Part shown: positions 25,505-34,456 of the stretch, one piece after another | How positions within the stretch are numbered: position 1 is the first letter of the stretch | How the letters are laid out: every line of letters starts with the position of its first letter | Source of the DNA: IDS-8 sp965651325 | Lineage (GTDB): Bacteria > Pseudomonadota > Gammaproteobacteria > Steroidobacterales > Woeseiaceae | Direction: 5' to 3' | Assembly (NCBI GenBank): GCA_965651325.1 | Contig: CBFGSB010000003.1 | Span: 1 to 56,612 of the forward strand | Length of the DNA stretch: 56,612 nucleotides | Notes under the pieces: generated by a model | What the model was told of the DNA's origin: nothing | Seen by the model: only the letters and a program-made list of their open reading frames with translations | Databases searched by the model: none | Translations under genes and position numbers: made by a program

Positions 25505-26848
25505 TCAAAAGCGCTGCATGTAGTCGTTGACCACGTTTTCCAGCCACTCCTGCCGGCCGCTGATCTGCTCGGGCTCGCCGTTCTCCATGGCCCAGCCCGC
25601 CAGGTCGGCGAGCGTGGTCTTGCCAGCTTCGAAATCCCGGCCGCGGCCCTTATCGAAGCTCGCGTATCGCTGCTCGCGAAAAGCGGGCAGCGGTGAGCGC
25701 GTGAGCAGCTCGTGCGCGATCACGAGGCCTCGTGCGAACGTGTCCATGCCCCCGATGTGCGCCATGAACATGTCCTCCAGGTCCGTCGATTCGCGGCGCA
25801 CCTTGGCATCGAAATTCAGCCCACCGGTCTCGAACCCGCCGTTGCCGAGCACTACCATCATCGCCTGCACGGCGTCGTAGAGGTCGGTCGGGAACTGGTC
25901 GGTATCCCAGCCGTTCCGGGCATTGCCGCGGTTTGCATCGATCGAGCCCAGCAGGCCGGCATCGGCACACATCTGCAATTCGTGCGCGAAGGAATGGCCC
26001 GCGAGGGTCGCGTGGTTGGCCTCGACGTTGACCTTGAAATCGGTATCCAGGCCGTAATGACGCAGGAAGCCGATCACGGTCTGGGCATCCGCGTCGTACT
26101 GGTGGTACATCGGCTCCATCGGCTTCGGCTCGACGAGGAAAGTGCCCTCGAAGCCGATGGAACGCCCGTAGTCGCGCGCCATGGAAAGGAACATCGCCAG
26201 GTGGTCGAGCTCGCGCTTCGTCGCGGTGTTGAACAGGTACGCATACCCCTCGCGCCCGCCCCAGAAGACATAGTTGCGGCCGCCGAGCTCGACCGTCGCG
26301 TCGAGCGCCGCCTTCACCTGCGCCCCGGCATGCGTGACCACCGCAAAATCCGGGTTGGTCGCCGCGCCGTTCATGTACCGCGGATGTGAGAACAGGTTCG
26401 CCGTGCCCCACAGTAGCTGCACGCCGGTATCCGCCTGGCAGGCTTTCGCGCGCTCGACCATGTGCCTCAGGTACTGTTCGCTCTCGGCCACGGTCCTGCC
26501 TTCCGGCGCCAGGTCGCGATCGTGGAAACAGTAGAACGGCACGCCGAGCTTTGAGAAGAACTCGAAGGCCGCGTCCATCTTCTGCTCGGCCCGGGCGAGC
26601 GGATCGCCCGGTGCTTTCCAGGGTCGCGAGTGCGTCCCGGGCCCGAAAGGGTCGGCGCCTTCGGCGCAGAACGTGTGCCAGTAGCAGACGGCAAAGCGCA
26701 AGTGCTCCTTCAGCGTCTTGCCGCCCACGATGCGTTGCGCGTCGTAGGCCTTGAACGCGAGCGGGTTGTCGGATTCCGGTCCCTCGTACGGGATTTTCGA
26801 GATGCCGGGGAAGTATTCCCGTTCCCCGGTCCAGCTATCGTCGGTCAT
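25505..26848 (-). CDS. xylA: Xylose isomerase
   Basis: 447 residues from ATG 26848 with AGGA six bases upstream. It converts D-xylose to D-xylulose in the cytoplasm using divalent metal ions. Class II features include YFPGISKIPYEGPES at the N-terminus, the catalytic-His region YCFHDRDLAPEG, metal ligands in LVEPKPMEPMYHQYD, NVEANHATLAGHSF, and GSIDANRGNARNGWDTDQFP. The start overlaps the xylB stop (ATGA at 26845-26848), indicating translational coupling. Downstream is the LacI gene after 121 bp. Assignment is secure. Confidence 0.97.
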   Translation of the reverse strand: MTDDSWTGEREYFPGISKIPYEGPESDNPLAFKAYDAQRIVGGKTLKEHLRFAVCYWHTFCAEGADPFGPGTHSRPWKAPGDPLARAEQKMDAAFEFFSKLGVPFYCFHDRDLAPEGRTVAESEQYLRHMVERAKACQADTGVQLLWGTANLFSHPRYMNGAATNPDFAVVTHAGAQVKAALDATVELGGRNYVFWGGREGYAYLFNTATKRELDHLAMFLSMARDYGRSIGFEGTFLVEPKPMEPMYHQYDADAQTVIGFLRHYGLDTDFKVNVEANHATLAGHSFAHELQMCADAGLLGSIDANRGNARNGWDTDQFPTDLYDAVQAMMVVLGNGGFETGGLNFDAKVRRESTDLEDMFMAHIGGMDTFARGLVIAHELLTRSPLPAFREQRYASFDKGRGRDFEAGKTTLADLAGWAMENGEPEQISGRQEWLENVVNDYMQRF

Positions 26849-28374
26849 TGCGTTTCCTGTGAGTAAAGTGGGGTGACCTGCGCGACGGCGCGCCGGTACG
26901 CGCCGTAGTGCCGGTCGTAACAATCCGCTGTCGCCGCCTGCGGCTCAGTGCTCGCGGCCGGGTCGGGATCGAGATGGCTGCTGACGACCGCCGCCACGGC
27001 GGCAGAGGCATCCCGCTGCCGCTCGAGCGACCACAGGGCCTGCAGGGCCGCACCGAAACACGCGCCTTCGGTTTGCCGGAGCACGGTGACCGGCCGCCGG
27101 CACACGTCGGCAACGATCTGCCGCCATGCGGCGCTGTTCGCGCCACCGCCGGTCAGCACGATTGCGCTGCCGCTCGCGCCGAGCTCGGCCAGGCGTTCGA
27201 GGCCGTAACGCAACGCGAAGGTCGCGCCCTCTACCGCGGACCGCAGCAGGTGCTGCGGCGTGCAGTTTTGCGAGGAAAGGCCCAGCAGGCAGCCTTTGCC
27301 CCGCGGCAGGTTGGGCGTGCGCTCGCCGTCGAAGAACGGCAACGTGACGAGGCCATCGGCCCCGGGCGCGACGGATGCGATCTCGCGATCGAGGTCACGG
27401 GCCGGGATGCCGATGAGCGCGCCAATGCGCTCGATGCCGAGCGTGCAGTTCATGGTGCAGACGAGCGGCAGCCAGCCGCCCGTGGAGCCGCAGAACGCGG
27501 CTATTTCGCCCGCCGCGTCGACGACCGGCGCATCCGCGTGGGAGAAGATCGTACCTGAGCTGCCGAGGCTCATCGTCAGCGCGCCGGCGGTGACGTTGCC
27601 GGTGCCGATCGCGGCCATCATGTTGTCCCCGCCCCCGGTCGCGACCGGCACACCGGCCGGCAGGCCGTACCTTTCGGCCGCCTCCCGGGTGGTCTCGCCG
27701 ATGAACTCGCCGGCGTCGACGAGCGGCGGCAGGCAGGCCGCGAGGTCCCGCTCCGGGTCGATCGCGTCGAGCAGCGCTTCGCTCCAGCGGCGACTGCGCA
27801 CGTCAAGAAAGCCGGTGCCGGAGGCATCGCCGTATTCCATGCAGGCGCGCCCCGTCAGGACCCGGTTCAGGTAATCATGGGGCAGCAGGATGTCCGCGAG
27901 CCGCGCGTAGAGCTCCGGGTGCACGTCCCTCAGCCAGCGCACTTTCGAAGCCGTGTAGCCGACGAGCACCGGGTTGCCGGCGAGCTCGATGCAGCGCGCG
28001 CGCCCGCCGCAGGCGCGCTCGATCGCGTCGGCCTCGCGTTGTGTCGAGGTGTCGCACCACAGCTTGACCGGGGCAAGGACTTCGCCGTCGGAACCGAGCG
28101 GCACGAAGCCGTGCTGCTGCCCCGACACCCCGATCGCGACTACGCTGTCGCGGACCGGGCCGGGTACTTGCCGCAGGCAACGGGCCAGCGCTGCGGTCCA
28201 CCATTCGGCGCGCTGCTCAGCGCTGCCGTCCGGGCGCCGTTCGAGCCCGAGCGGCGCGGCGGCGTTTGCCACGACCTCGCGCGCTTCGAAGTCGTAGAAC
28301 AGGACCTTCAGGCTCTGCGTGCCGAGATCGATACCGAGCACCGTCTGCCCGGATGCTGCCCGGCTCACGGCCAT
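26845..28374 (-). CDS. xylB: Xylulokinase
   Basis: 509 residues from ATG 28374; a longer frame to 28455 would run into GH3 and lacks family similarity. It phosphorylates D-xylulose to xylulose 5-phosphate for the pentose phosphate pathway. FGGY-kinase motifs are visible: TVLGIDLGTQSLKVLFYD at the N-terminus, VATGGGDNMMAAIGTG, TMSLGSSGTIF and the C-terminal LTGGGANSAAWRQIVADV. It starts 40 bp after GH3 ends and overlaps xylA by four bases, so GH3-xylB-xylA is one transcriptional unit. Confidence 0.95.
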   Translation of the reverse strand: MAVSRAASGQTVLGIDLGTQSLKVLFYDFEAREVVANAAAPLGLERRPDGSAEQRAEWWTAALARCLRQVPGPVRDSVVAIGVSGQQHGFVPLGSDGEVLAPVKLWCDTSTQREADAIERACGGRARCIELAGNPVLVGYTASKVRWLRDVHPELYARLADILLPHDYLNRVLTGRACMEYGDASGTGFLDVRSRRWSEALLDAIDPERDLAACLPPLVDAGEFIGETTREAAERYGLPAGVPVATGGGDNMMAAIGTGNVTAGALTMSLGSSGTIFSHADAPVVDAAGEIAAFCGSTGGWLPLVCTMNCTLGIERIGALIGIPARDLDREIASVAPGADGLVTLPFFDGERTPNLPRGKGCLLGLSSQNCTPQHLLRSAVEGATFALRYGLERLAELGASGSAIVLTGGGANSAAWRQIVADVCRRPVTVLRQTEGACFGAALQALWSLERQRDASAAVAAVVSSHLDPDPAASTEPQAATADCYDRHYGAYRRAVAQVTPLYSQETQ

Positions 28375-28414
28375 CGCCTCGCCCGCCGTGCCTCGCGCCG
28401 AGCCATGGCGTCGC

Positions 28415-30853
28415 TCATTGCGCTTTCCCGGAAGCCGCCACCAGCGGCTCGTCACCCTTCACCGTGAGCACCACGCTCTCGACGTCGACGGAGTTGGGCC
28501 CGGTCATGATGACGAACTCGCCGGGCTCCACGACCTCGCGCATGTTCGCGTCCCAGAGCCGGAAATCGCGTGGACCGAGCGTGAACGTCACCGTCCGGCG
28601 CTCGCCCGGCGCGAGCGTCACCCGCTCGAAGCCGCGCAGCTCTTTCACCGGCTGCGTCACCGAGCTCACGCGATCGCGGATATAGAGCTGCACGGTCTCG
28701 TCGCCCGCGCGCTCGCCCGTGTTCGCGACTTCGACCCGCACGTCGACCGTGCCGTCCGTGGCGATCGAGTCGGCCGAGAGCTCGGGCTTCGAGAGCTCGA
28801 AGGTGGTGTAGCTCAGGCCCCAGCCGAACGGGAACAGGGGCTCGCTGCTTGCAAAAAGGTAGCCGCGGCGCGCGGACGGCTTGTGGTTGTAGAACATCGG
28901 GAGCTGCCCCACCTCGCGCGGGATGGTGACCGGCAGCTTGCCACCCGGGTTCACGTCGCCGAACAGCACGTCGGCCATGGCCGTCCCGCCCTGCTCTCCC
29001 AGGTACCAGCCCTCGAGCAGCGCGTTCGCCTGCTCCGCGACCTGGACGGTGGCAAGCGGACGGCCGTTGATGAGGATGACCACGATCGGGAGGCCGAGAG
29101 CATGCAGGGCGTCGAACAGCTCCTGCTGCTGGCCGACGAGCGCGAGGCTCGTGCGATCGCCCAGGTGGGTCGCGGCCCAGCCCTCCCGGCTGGTCTGCTC
29201 GTTGCCGCCGATGGCGAGCAGGATCACGTCCGCACCGCGCGCGACCTCGACGGCCTCGCGAATCAGGCGCCGGTTCTCCTCCGGGTCGGCGAGCGTCACC
29301 TCGTCGGCCCACCAGTCGTCGTTGTCGGTAATCTTCACGCCTTTCGCGAACACCACCTCGGCGCGGTCGCCGACGTAGGTTCGCACCCCCTCGAGTATCG
29401 AGACGGTGACCGGCGGAATGCCGAAGTAGCCGCCGAGCCGCGCGACGTCCGCGTTAGGGCCGATGACGGCGATCGTGTCGAGCCCTCCGTCCAGGTCGAG
29501 CGGCAGCACGCCGTCGTTCCCGAGCAGCACGATCGAGCGCTCTGCCGCGCGCCGCGCGAGGGCACGCGCTTCCTCGTTGTTCGTGACGCTTTCGGCAGCC
29601 TCCGGGTCCGCGTAGGGATCCTCGAACAACCCGGCGCGGAACTTGACCTCCAGCAGGCGCCGGACGGCCCGATCGATGTCGGATTCCGCAACGAGCCCGG
29701 CGTCGAGTGCCGCGGGCAGGTGCGCGAAGCCCCGCCCGTCCGGCAGGTCGACGTCGACTCCCGCGCGCAGCGCCGCGGCCGCGGCGGGCGCCATGTCGGC
29801 GAACACGTGATGCAGGTCGATGAGCTGCTCGATGGCGTAGTAGTCGCTGACGACCATGCCGTCGTAACCCCACTCGCCGCGCAGGACGTCGTTCAGCAGC
29901 CAGGAATTGACATGGCTAGGCACGCCATCGATCTCGTTGTAGGACGGCATGACGGCGCGAATGTCCGTCTCCCGAACCACGGCGCGGAAAGGCGGGAAAA
30001 AGTTTTCGCGCAGCTCGCGCTCGGCGATCGGCGCGGGCCCGACGTTGGTGCCGCTGGCAGGCTGGCCGTGACCGGTCATGTGCTTCAGCGTCGCGAACAC
30101 CTTGCGCGGCCCGAGCGTGTCGATCTCGCCGGCGCCCTGCAGTCCCTCGACCGCGGCGACGGCCATACGCCCAACAAGGTACGGATCCTCGCCGAAAGTT
30201 TCCTCGATTCGTCCCCAGCGCGGGTCGCGCGCGATATCGACCACGGGCGACAGCACGAGGTGCACGCCGCGGGCGCGGATCTCGCGCGCGATGACGCTGT
30301 TGATCTCGCGCACGAGACCCGGGTCCCAGGACGAGGCCATCGCGATCGCCTGGGGAAAGCTCGTCGCGCCGACGGCGGCGTAACCGTGCAGGCCTTCCTC
30401 GTGGAAGAGCACCGGAATCCGCAAGCGGGTGTCCTCGACGGCGAAGCGCTGGATCGCGTTCACGAGGGCCACCGTCTCGCGGATGCTGCGCCACGGCGCG
30501 ACGCGCGGCGACGCGGGGCCGCGCGCGTCGTTCGGCCGGGCGAACCCGCCGAAGCCGCCGGGGTAGAGCGCGCGCGCCCGCTCGGGGTCGAAGCGCAGCT
30601 CGTCGTCGAACAGCTCGACCTTGCTGTCCCACACGGTGCGGAGCTGCGCGATCTTCTCGTCCATGTTCATCCGCGCGAGCAGGTCCTCGACCCGAGCCTC
30701 GACCGGCGCCGACGCGTCCCGGTACACCGCCTCGGCCGCGGTCGCCGGCGCACCCGGGACGATGGCCGCGCAAACGGCCGCGAGCGCCAACACGCTCCGG
30801 GTGGGCGGCGCAGCGCGCCGGCTGTTGGGCTGGCAGATCGACGTTCGGCACAC
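28415..30853 (-). CDS. Exported GH3 beta-xylosidase/beta-glucosidase
   Basis: 812 residues from GTG 30853, which has AAGGGG seven bases upstream and gives a good signal peptide (RSVLALAAVCAAIVPGAPATAA). Glycoside hydrolase family 3: N-terminal barrel with NEIDGVPSHVN and the nucleophile Asp337 in YDGMVVSDYYAI; middle alpha/beta sandwich (IAVIGPNADVARLGGY, ILLAIGGNEQTSREGW); C-terminal fibronectin III-like domain ending in VVLTVKGDEPL. In a xylose operon next to GH67 the likely activity is exo-xylosidase on xylo-oligosaccharides, although beta-glucosidase cannot be excluded by sequence. First gene of the minus-strand operon; the xyl-box at 30914 lies 61 bp upstream. Confidence 0.9.
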   Translation of the reverse strand: MCRTSICQPNSRRAAPPTRSVLALAAVCAAIVPGAPATAAEAVYRDASAPVEARVEDLLARMNMDEKIAQLRTVWDSKVELFDDELRFDPERARALYPGGFGGFARPNDARGPASPRVAPWRSIRETVALVNAIQRFAVEDTRLRIPVLFHEEGLHGYAAVGATSFPQAIAMASSWDPGLVREINSVIAREIRARGVHLVLSPVVDIARDPRWGRIEETFGEDPYLVGRMAVAAVEGLQGAGEIDTLGPRKVFATLKHMTGHGQPASGTNVGPAPIAERELRENFFPPFRAVVRETDIRAVMPSYNEIDGVPSHVNSWLLNDVLRGEWGYDGMVVSDYYAIEQLIDLHHVFADMAPAAAAALRAGVDVDLPDGRGFAHLPAALDAGLVAESDIDRAVRRLLEVKFRAGLFEDPYADPEAAESVTNNEEARALARRAAERSIVLLGNDGVLPLDLDGGLDTIAVIGPNADVARLGGYFGIPPVTVSILEGVRTYVGDRAEVVFAKGVKITDNDDWWADEVTLADPEENRRLIREAVEVARGADVILLAIGGNEQTSREGWAATHLGDRTSLALVGQQQELFDALHALGLPIVVILINGRPLATVQVAEQANALLEGWYLGEQGGTAMADVLFGDVNPGGKLPVTIPREVGQLPMFYNHKPSARRGYLFASSEPLFPFGWGLSYTTFELSKPELSADSIATDGTVDVRVEVANTGERAGDETVQLYIRDRVSSVTQPVKELRGFERVTLAPGERRTVTFTLGPRDFRLWDANMREVVEPGEFVIMTGPNSVDVESVVLTVKGDEPLVAASGKAQ

Positions 30854-30897
30854 GGCAAATCCCCTTCTTTCGGATGGCTCCCGGGCTCCCGGCAAGC

Positions 30898-30926
30898 TTG
30901 ACAACGGCGCGGATGGTAGCGATACC
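30898..30926 (+). promoter_or_regulatory. Candidate sigma70 promoter for GH67
   Basis: TTGACA at 30898-30903, then 17 bases, then GATACC at 30921-30926 (a weak -10). The xyl-box overlaps the -10, a repressing position. A second TTGACA on the minus strand (30948-30953) flanks the box on the other side and could serve GH3, though I see no good -10 for it. Confidence 0.4.
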
Positions 30927-30927
30927 A
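30914..30927. promoter_or_regulatory. xyl-box operator in the GH3/GH67 divergent promoter
   Basis: TGGTAGCGATACCA, arms TGGTA/TACCA. It sits between the divergent starts of GH3 (30853) and GH67 (31066) and resembles the XylR operator of Caulobacter/Xanthomonas, so one bound repressor could silence both directions. Confidence 0.7.
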
Positions 30928-31065
30928 TGCGCTAGCTGCCGGCCGCGTGTCAACACCGATCGGCCCCGCGGGAGACGGCGGCGAACGATCGCCAATCGGC
31001 GGGGTCGAGCACGCGATTGCCAGGACCAACCACGCGCCCCGGCGCGCTCACCGGAGGGAAAGACC

Positions 31066-33222
31066 GTGCCTCATTGGCGATGCGCCCGCCTCCTGCCCGT
31101 CATGCTTGCCCTGCTCGCCGGGTACCCCGCGGCGGCCGAGGACGGCTACGATCTCTGGCTGCGGCACGCGCCGCTCGGCGACGCCTTGCGGGAGCGGCTG
31201 GCGGGCTCGGTCACAGGGATAGTCGCCCCCGCCGAGCCCTCACCGACGCTCAGAACCGCCCGCGACGAACTGCGCGCAGGCCTGGCGGAGCTGCTGGGGC
31301 GCGACGTGCCGCTCGTCGATCGGCCCGCCGCCGGCACGATCGTCCTCGGCACCCCGGCGAGCTCCGAATTCGTGCGCCGCCAGTCCCTGCCCTTGCCGGC
31401 GCTGGGCGACGAAGGCTATGTGCTCAGGGCTACCGAGGTTGCGGGGGACCCCGTCACGCTCGTCGCCGCGAATCGCGACGTCGGGGTGCTCTACGGGGTA
31501 TTCGCGCTCCTGCGCGAGCTCGAGACCGGCGGCACTCTCGCCGGCATCGATGTCGTGAGTGCGCCGCGGATCGAGCGAAGGGTCCTGGACCACTGGGACA
31601 ACCTCGATCGCACGGTCGAGCGCGGGTACGCCGGGCAGTCGCTCTGGAACTGGTGGCGCCTCCCGGGACACCTGGACCCGCGCTACCGCGACTACGCCCG
31701 CGCGAACGCATCGCTCGGCATCAACGGCACGGTGCTCAACAACGTCAACGCGGACGCGCTCGCCTTGAGCTCGCGTTATATCGAAAAAGCGGCGGCGCTC
31801 GCGGACGTGTTCCGGCCGTGGGGCATTCGCGTGTACCTGTCGGCGCGCTTCTCCGCGCCGATCGAGCTCGGCGGCCTGGATACCGCGGACCCGCTCGACG
31901 GGCGGGTGCGCGCGTGGTGGCGGGCCAAGGCGGACGAGATCTATGCGGCGATCCCGGATTTCGGCGGCTTCCTGGTCAAGGCGAACTCCGAAGGCCAGCC
32001 CGGGCCGCAGGACTACGGGCGCCGTCACGCCGACGGCGCGAACCTGCTGGCGGAGGCGCTGGCACCTCACGGGGGCATCGTGATGTGGCGAGCTTTCGTG
32101 TACTCCTCCGCCGATTCCGGCGATCGCGCGAAGCAGGCGTACGACGAGTTCGTGCCGCTCGATGGCGAGTTTGCCGGCAACGTGCTGCTGCAGGTCAAGA
32201 ACGGACCCATCGACTTCCAGCCCCGCGAGCCGTTCCACCCCTTGTTCGGCGCGATGCCGGAAACGCCGCTCATGCTGGAGCTCCAGGTCACGAAGGAGTA
32301 CCTGGGGTTCGCCACGCACCTCGTGTATCTCGGCACGCTGTTCGAGGAGGTGCTGCAGGCGGATACGCTGGTGCAGGGAGAAGGCTCGACCGTCGCGCGC
32401 GTCATCGACGGCAGCCTGCACGGGTACCCGGTCACCGGCATCGCGGGCGTCGCCAACATCGGCAGCGATCGCGACTGGACCGGCTCGCCGTTCAACCAGG
32501 CGAACTGGTATGCGTTCGGGCGTTTGGCCTGGGACCCCGGGCTCCCGGCCCGCAGGGTCGCCGGCGAATGGCTGCGCATGACCTACTCGCGCGATCCGCG
32601 ATTCGTCGAGCCGGCGCTGCGGATCATGCTCCGTTCGCGCGAGGCCGCCGTCAGCTACATGACGCCGCTCGGGCTCGCTCACCTCATGGGCACCGGGCAT
32701 CATTACGGGCCCGCGCCGTGGGTCTCGCAGCTCGAACAGCCCGCATGGAACCCGGCCTATTACCATCGCGCCGATGAGGACGGCATCGGTTTCGACCGCA
32801 CGGCAACGGGCAGCAACGCGGTGGCCCAGTACGCACCGCCGCTGGCGCGCCGCTTCGGCAGCGTGGAGCGCGTGCCGCCCGAGCTGCTGCTCTGGTTCCA
32901 TCGCGTATCCTGGGATCACGTGATGCCGTCCGGCCGCACGCTGTGGGAGGAGCTGGTCGCCCGCTACGACGGCGGGGTCGCGCAGGTCGAGCGGATGCAG
33001 GCTACGTGGGCCTCACTCGAAGCTTACGTGGATGCGGAGCGTTTCCGGAAAACAGCGGACTTCCTGGCCATCCAGCTCGACGAAGCCCGCTGGTGGCGGG
33101 ATGCATGCCTCGCCTTTTTCCACGAAGTCTCCGGCCGCCCGTTTCCCGAAGGCGTTCGTCCCCCGGCGCATCCCCTGGCTTACTACCAAAGCCTCGAATT
33201 CCCCAACGCTCCCGGCCACTGA
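31066..33222 (+). CDS. GH67 alpha-glucuronidase, exported
   Basis: 718 residues from GTG 31066, which has an excellent GGAGGG seven bases upstream and is followed by a signal peptide (RLLPVMLALLAGYPAAAE). It removes 4-O-methylglucuronic acid from the non-reducing end of xylo-oligosaccharides. Family markers include DGYDLWLRHAPL, VLDHWDNLDRTVERGYAG, SLGINGTVLNNVNA, the active-site VKANSEGQPGPQDYG (catalytic acid near Glu309), DFQPREPFHPLFGAMP and MGTGHHYGP. The length fits GH67, and the signal peptide suggests periplasmic location, unlike the cytoplasmic Bacillus forms. It is divergent from GH3 and converges on the second LacI gene, with 5 bp between the stops. Confidence 0.93.
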   Translation: MPHWRCARLLPVMLALLAGYPAAAEDGYDLWLRHAPLGDALRERLAGSVTGIVAPAEPSPTLRTARDELRAGLAELLGRDVPLVDRPAAGTIVLGTPASSEFVRRQSLPLPALGDEGYVLRATEVAGDPVTLVAANRDVGVLYGVFALLRELETGGTLAGIDVVSAPRIERRVLDHWDNLDRTVERGYAGQSLWNWWRLPGHLDPRYRDYARANASLGINGTVLNNVNADALALSSRYIEKAAALADVFRPWGIRVYLSARFSAPIELGGLDTADPLDGRVRAWWRAKADEIYAAIPDFGGFLVKANSEGQPGPQDYGRRHADGANLLAEALAPHGGIVMWRAFVYSSADSGDRAKQAYDEFVPLDGEFAGNVLLQVKNGPIDFQPREPFHPLFGAMPETPLMLELQVTKEYLGFATHLVYLGTLFEEVLQADTLVQGEGSTVARVIDGSLHGYPVTGIAGVANIGSDRDWTGSPFNQANWYAFGRLAWDPGLPARRVAGEWLRMTYSRDPRFVEPALRIMLRSREAAVSYMTPLGLAHLMGTGHHYGPAPWVSQLEQPAWNPAYYHRADEDGIGFDRTATGSNAVAQYAPPLARRFGSVERVPPELLLWFHRVSWDHVMPSGRTLWEELVARYDGGVAQVERMQATWASLEAYVDAERFRKTADFLAIQLDEARWWRDACLAFFHEVSGRPFPEGVRPPAHPLAYYQSLEFPNAPGH

Positions 33223-33227
33223 TCGGG

Positions 33228-34238
33228 CTACAGCGCACGGGTGCTTTTGCGAACCACGAGCCGGTGCGGCAGGAACTGGCGCATCGTCTCGGGTTGCTTG
33301 CCGTCGATCAGGTCGATGAGGACGGTGGCGCAGGTGGCGCCGATCTCCTCGACCGGCTGCGCTACCGTCGTCAGCGACGGGGTGAAGTACCGGGCGAACG
33401 GGATGTCGTCGAACCCGATGACGGACATGTCGTCGGGCACGTGGAAGCCGTGCTGCCTGAGTGCGTACATGCAGCCGAGCGCAATCTCGTCGCTGAAGCA
33501 GAAGACGGCGGTTGGCCGTGTCTTCTGCAAGAGCAGCCGTTCGGTCGCGCTCTCGCCGCACTGCAACGTGTATTCGCCGTACACGACCAGGTTGTCGTCG
33601 ATAGCCAGTGCCGCCTGCTCCATGGCTCGGCGAAAACCCGCGAGGCGATCCTTGCTGCTGGTGCTCTGCATATCGCCGGTGATTACGGCGATATGGCGGT
33701 GGCCGTAGCGAATGAGGTGATTGGTCGCGTCGATCGCCGCCTGCACGTCGTCGATGGACACGCTCGGAAACGCGTCGGAGCCGGTGAATTCGCTGCCGCT
33801 GACCATCGGTGGCAGCTCACCCGGCGCAACGCGCTTCGGATCGACATCGAATGGAATGCGGTGCGACATCAGGATGATGCCATCCGCCTGCCGCGAGCGA
33901 GTCATGGCAGCGAACTCCCGTTCGCGCTCCGGCGAACCTTGCGTGTCGCCGAGCAGCACGGAATAGCCGCGGCTGTGCGCCACCTTCTCGATCGCCTTGA
34001 TGATGCCGGAGTTGTAGCTGTCGGCCACGTCGGGAATGATCGCGACGATGTTCCCGGAGCGCGCCGTGCGCAGGCTGACCGCGAGGTTGTTCGGCGTATA
34101 GCCGACCGCTTCCGCCGCCGCCAGCACCTTCTTGCGCGTGCCGTCGGAAACCCGGCCCGGGTTTCGCAGCGCGTGCGACACCGTGGCGATCGAGACGCCT
34201 GCGCGCGCGGCGATCTCCCTGATGCCGACCTTGGCCAT
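33228..34238 (-). CDS. LacI-family repressor (GTAAAACGTTTTAC regulon)
   Basis: 336 residues from ATG 34238. Helix-turn-helix: IREIAARAGVSIATVSHALRNPGRVSDGTR, with hinge YTPNNLAVSLRT; ligand-binding core with VIGFDDIPFARYFTPSLTTV. Typical full length. A sigma70-like promoter at 34385-34413 drives it and overlaps a perfect 14-bp palindrome at 34409-34422. The same element recurs at both promoters of the 41.7-42.2 kb region, so this protein is the best candidate regulator of the carbohydrate receptor and the symporter-GH94 operon, with autoregulation. The effector sugar is unknown (cello- or xylo-oligosaccharide, or hexose). Confidence 0.9.
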   Translation of the reverse strand: MAKVGIREIAARAGVSIATVSHALRNPGRVSDGTRKKVLAAAEAVGYTPNNLAVSLRTARSGNIVAIIPDVADSYNSGIIKAIEKVAHSRGYSVLLGDTQGSPEREREFAAMTRSRQADGIILMSHRIPFDVDPKRVAPGELPPMVSGSEFTGSDAFPSVSIDDVQAAIDATNHLIRYGHRHIAVITGDMQSTSSKDRLAGFRRAMEQAALAIDDNLVVYGEYTLQCGESATERLLLQKTRPTAVFCFSDEIALGCMYALRQHGFHVPDDMSVIGFDDIPFARYFTPSLTTVAQPVEEIGATCATVLIDLIDGKQPETMRQFLPHRLVVRKSTRAL

Positions 34239-34384
34239 GTCATACCGTCCGCTTGTAACCGGCGCCCGCCGATCACCGGCGCGCCTGCATGCTGTTGCCT
34301 GGCCTGGATGTCTCGCTGATAGCACTGAATCGGTGAGGCATCCCGGCTCGCGTCAGGATTACCTAACGCACTGAGTTAAAAGGC

Positions 34385-34413
34385 ATCTTACCTTTTACGG
34401 ACGGGACTGTAAA
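34385..34413 (-). promoter_or_regulatory. Sigma70-like promoter of the second LacI gene
   Basis: On the minus strand TTTACA (34408-34413), exactly 17 bases, then TAAGAT (34385-34390). The -35 lies inside the GTAAAACGTTTTAC palindrome, so a bound repressor would exclude RNA polymerase. Predicted leader is about 140 bases. Confidence 0.6.
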
Positions 34414-34422
34414 ACGTTTTAC
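34409..34422. promoter_or_regulatory. LacI-type operator GTAAAACGTTTTAC (perfect palindrome)
   Basis: A perfect 14-bp palindrome with the central CG typical of LacI/GalR operators. One-base variants occur at 41846 and 42084. Its overlap with the regulator's own promoter points to autoregulation. Confidence 0.7.
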
Positions 34423-34456
34423 GTGGCGCGACCGGCCAGTGTCGGGGAAAGGCGCG

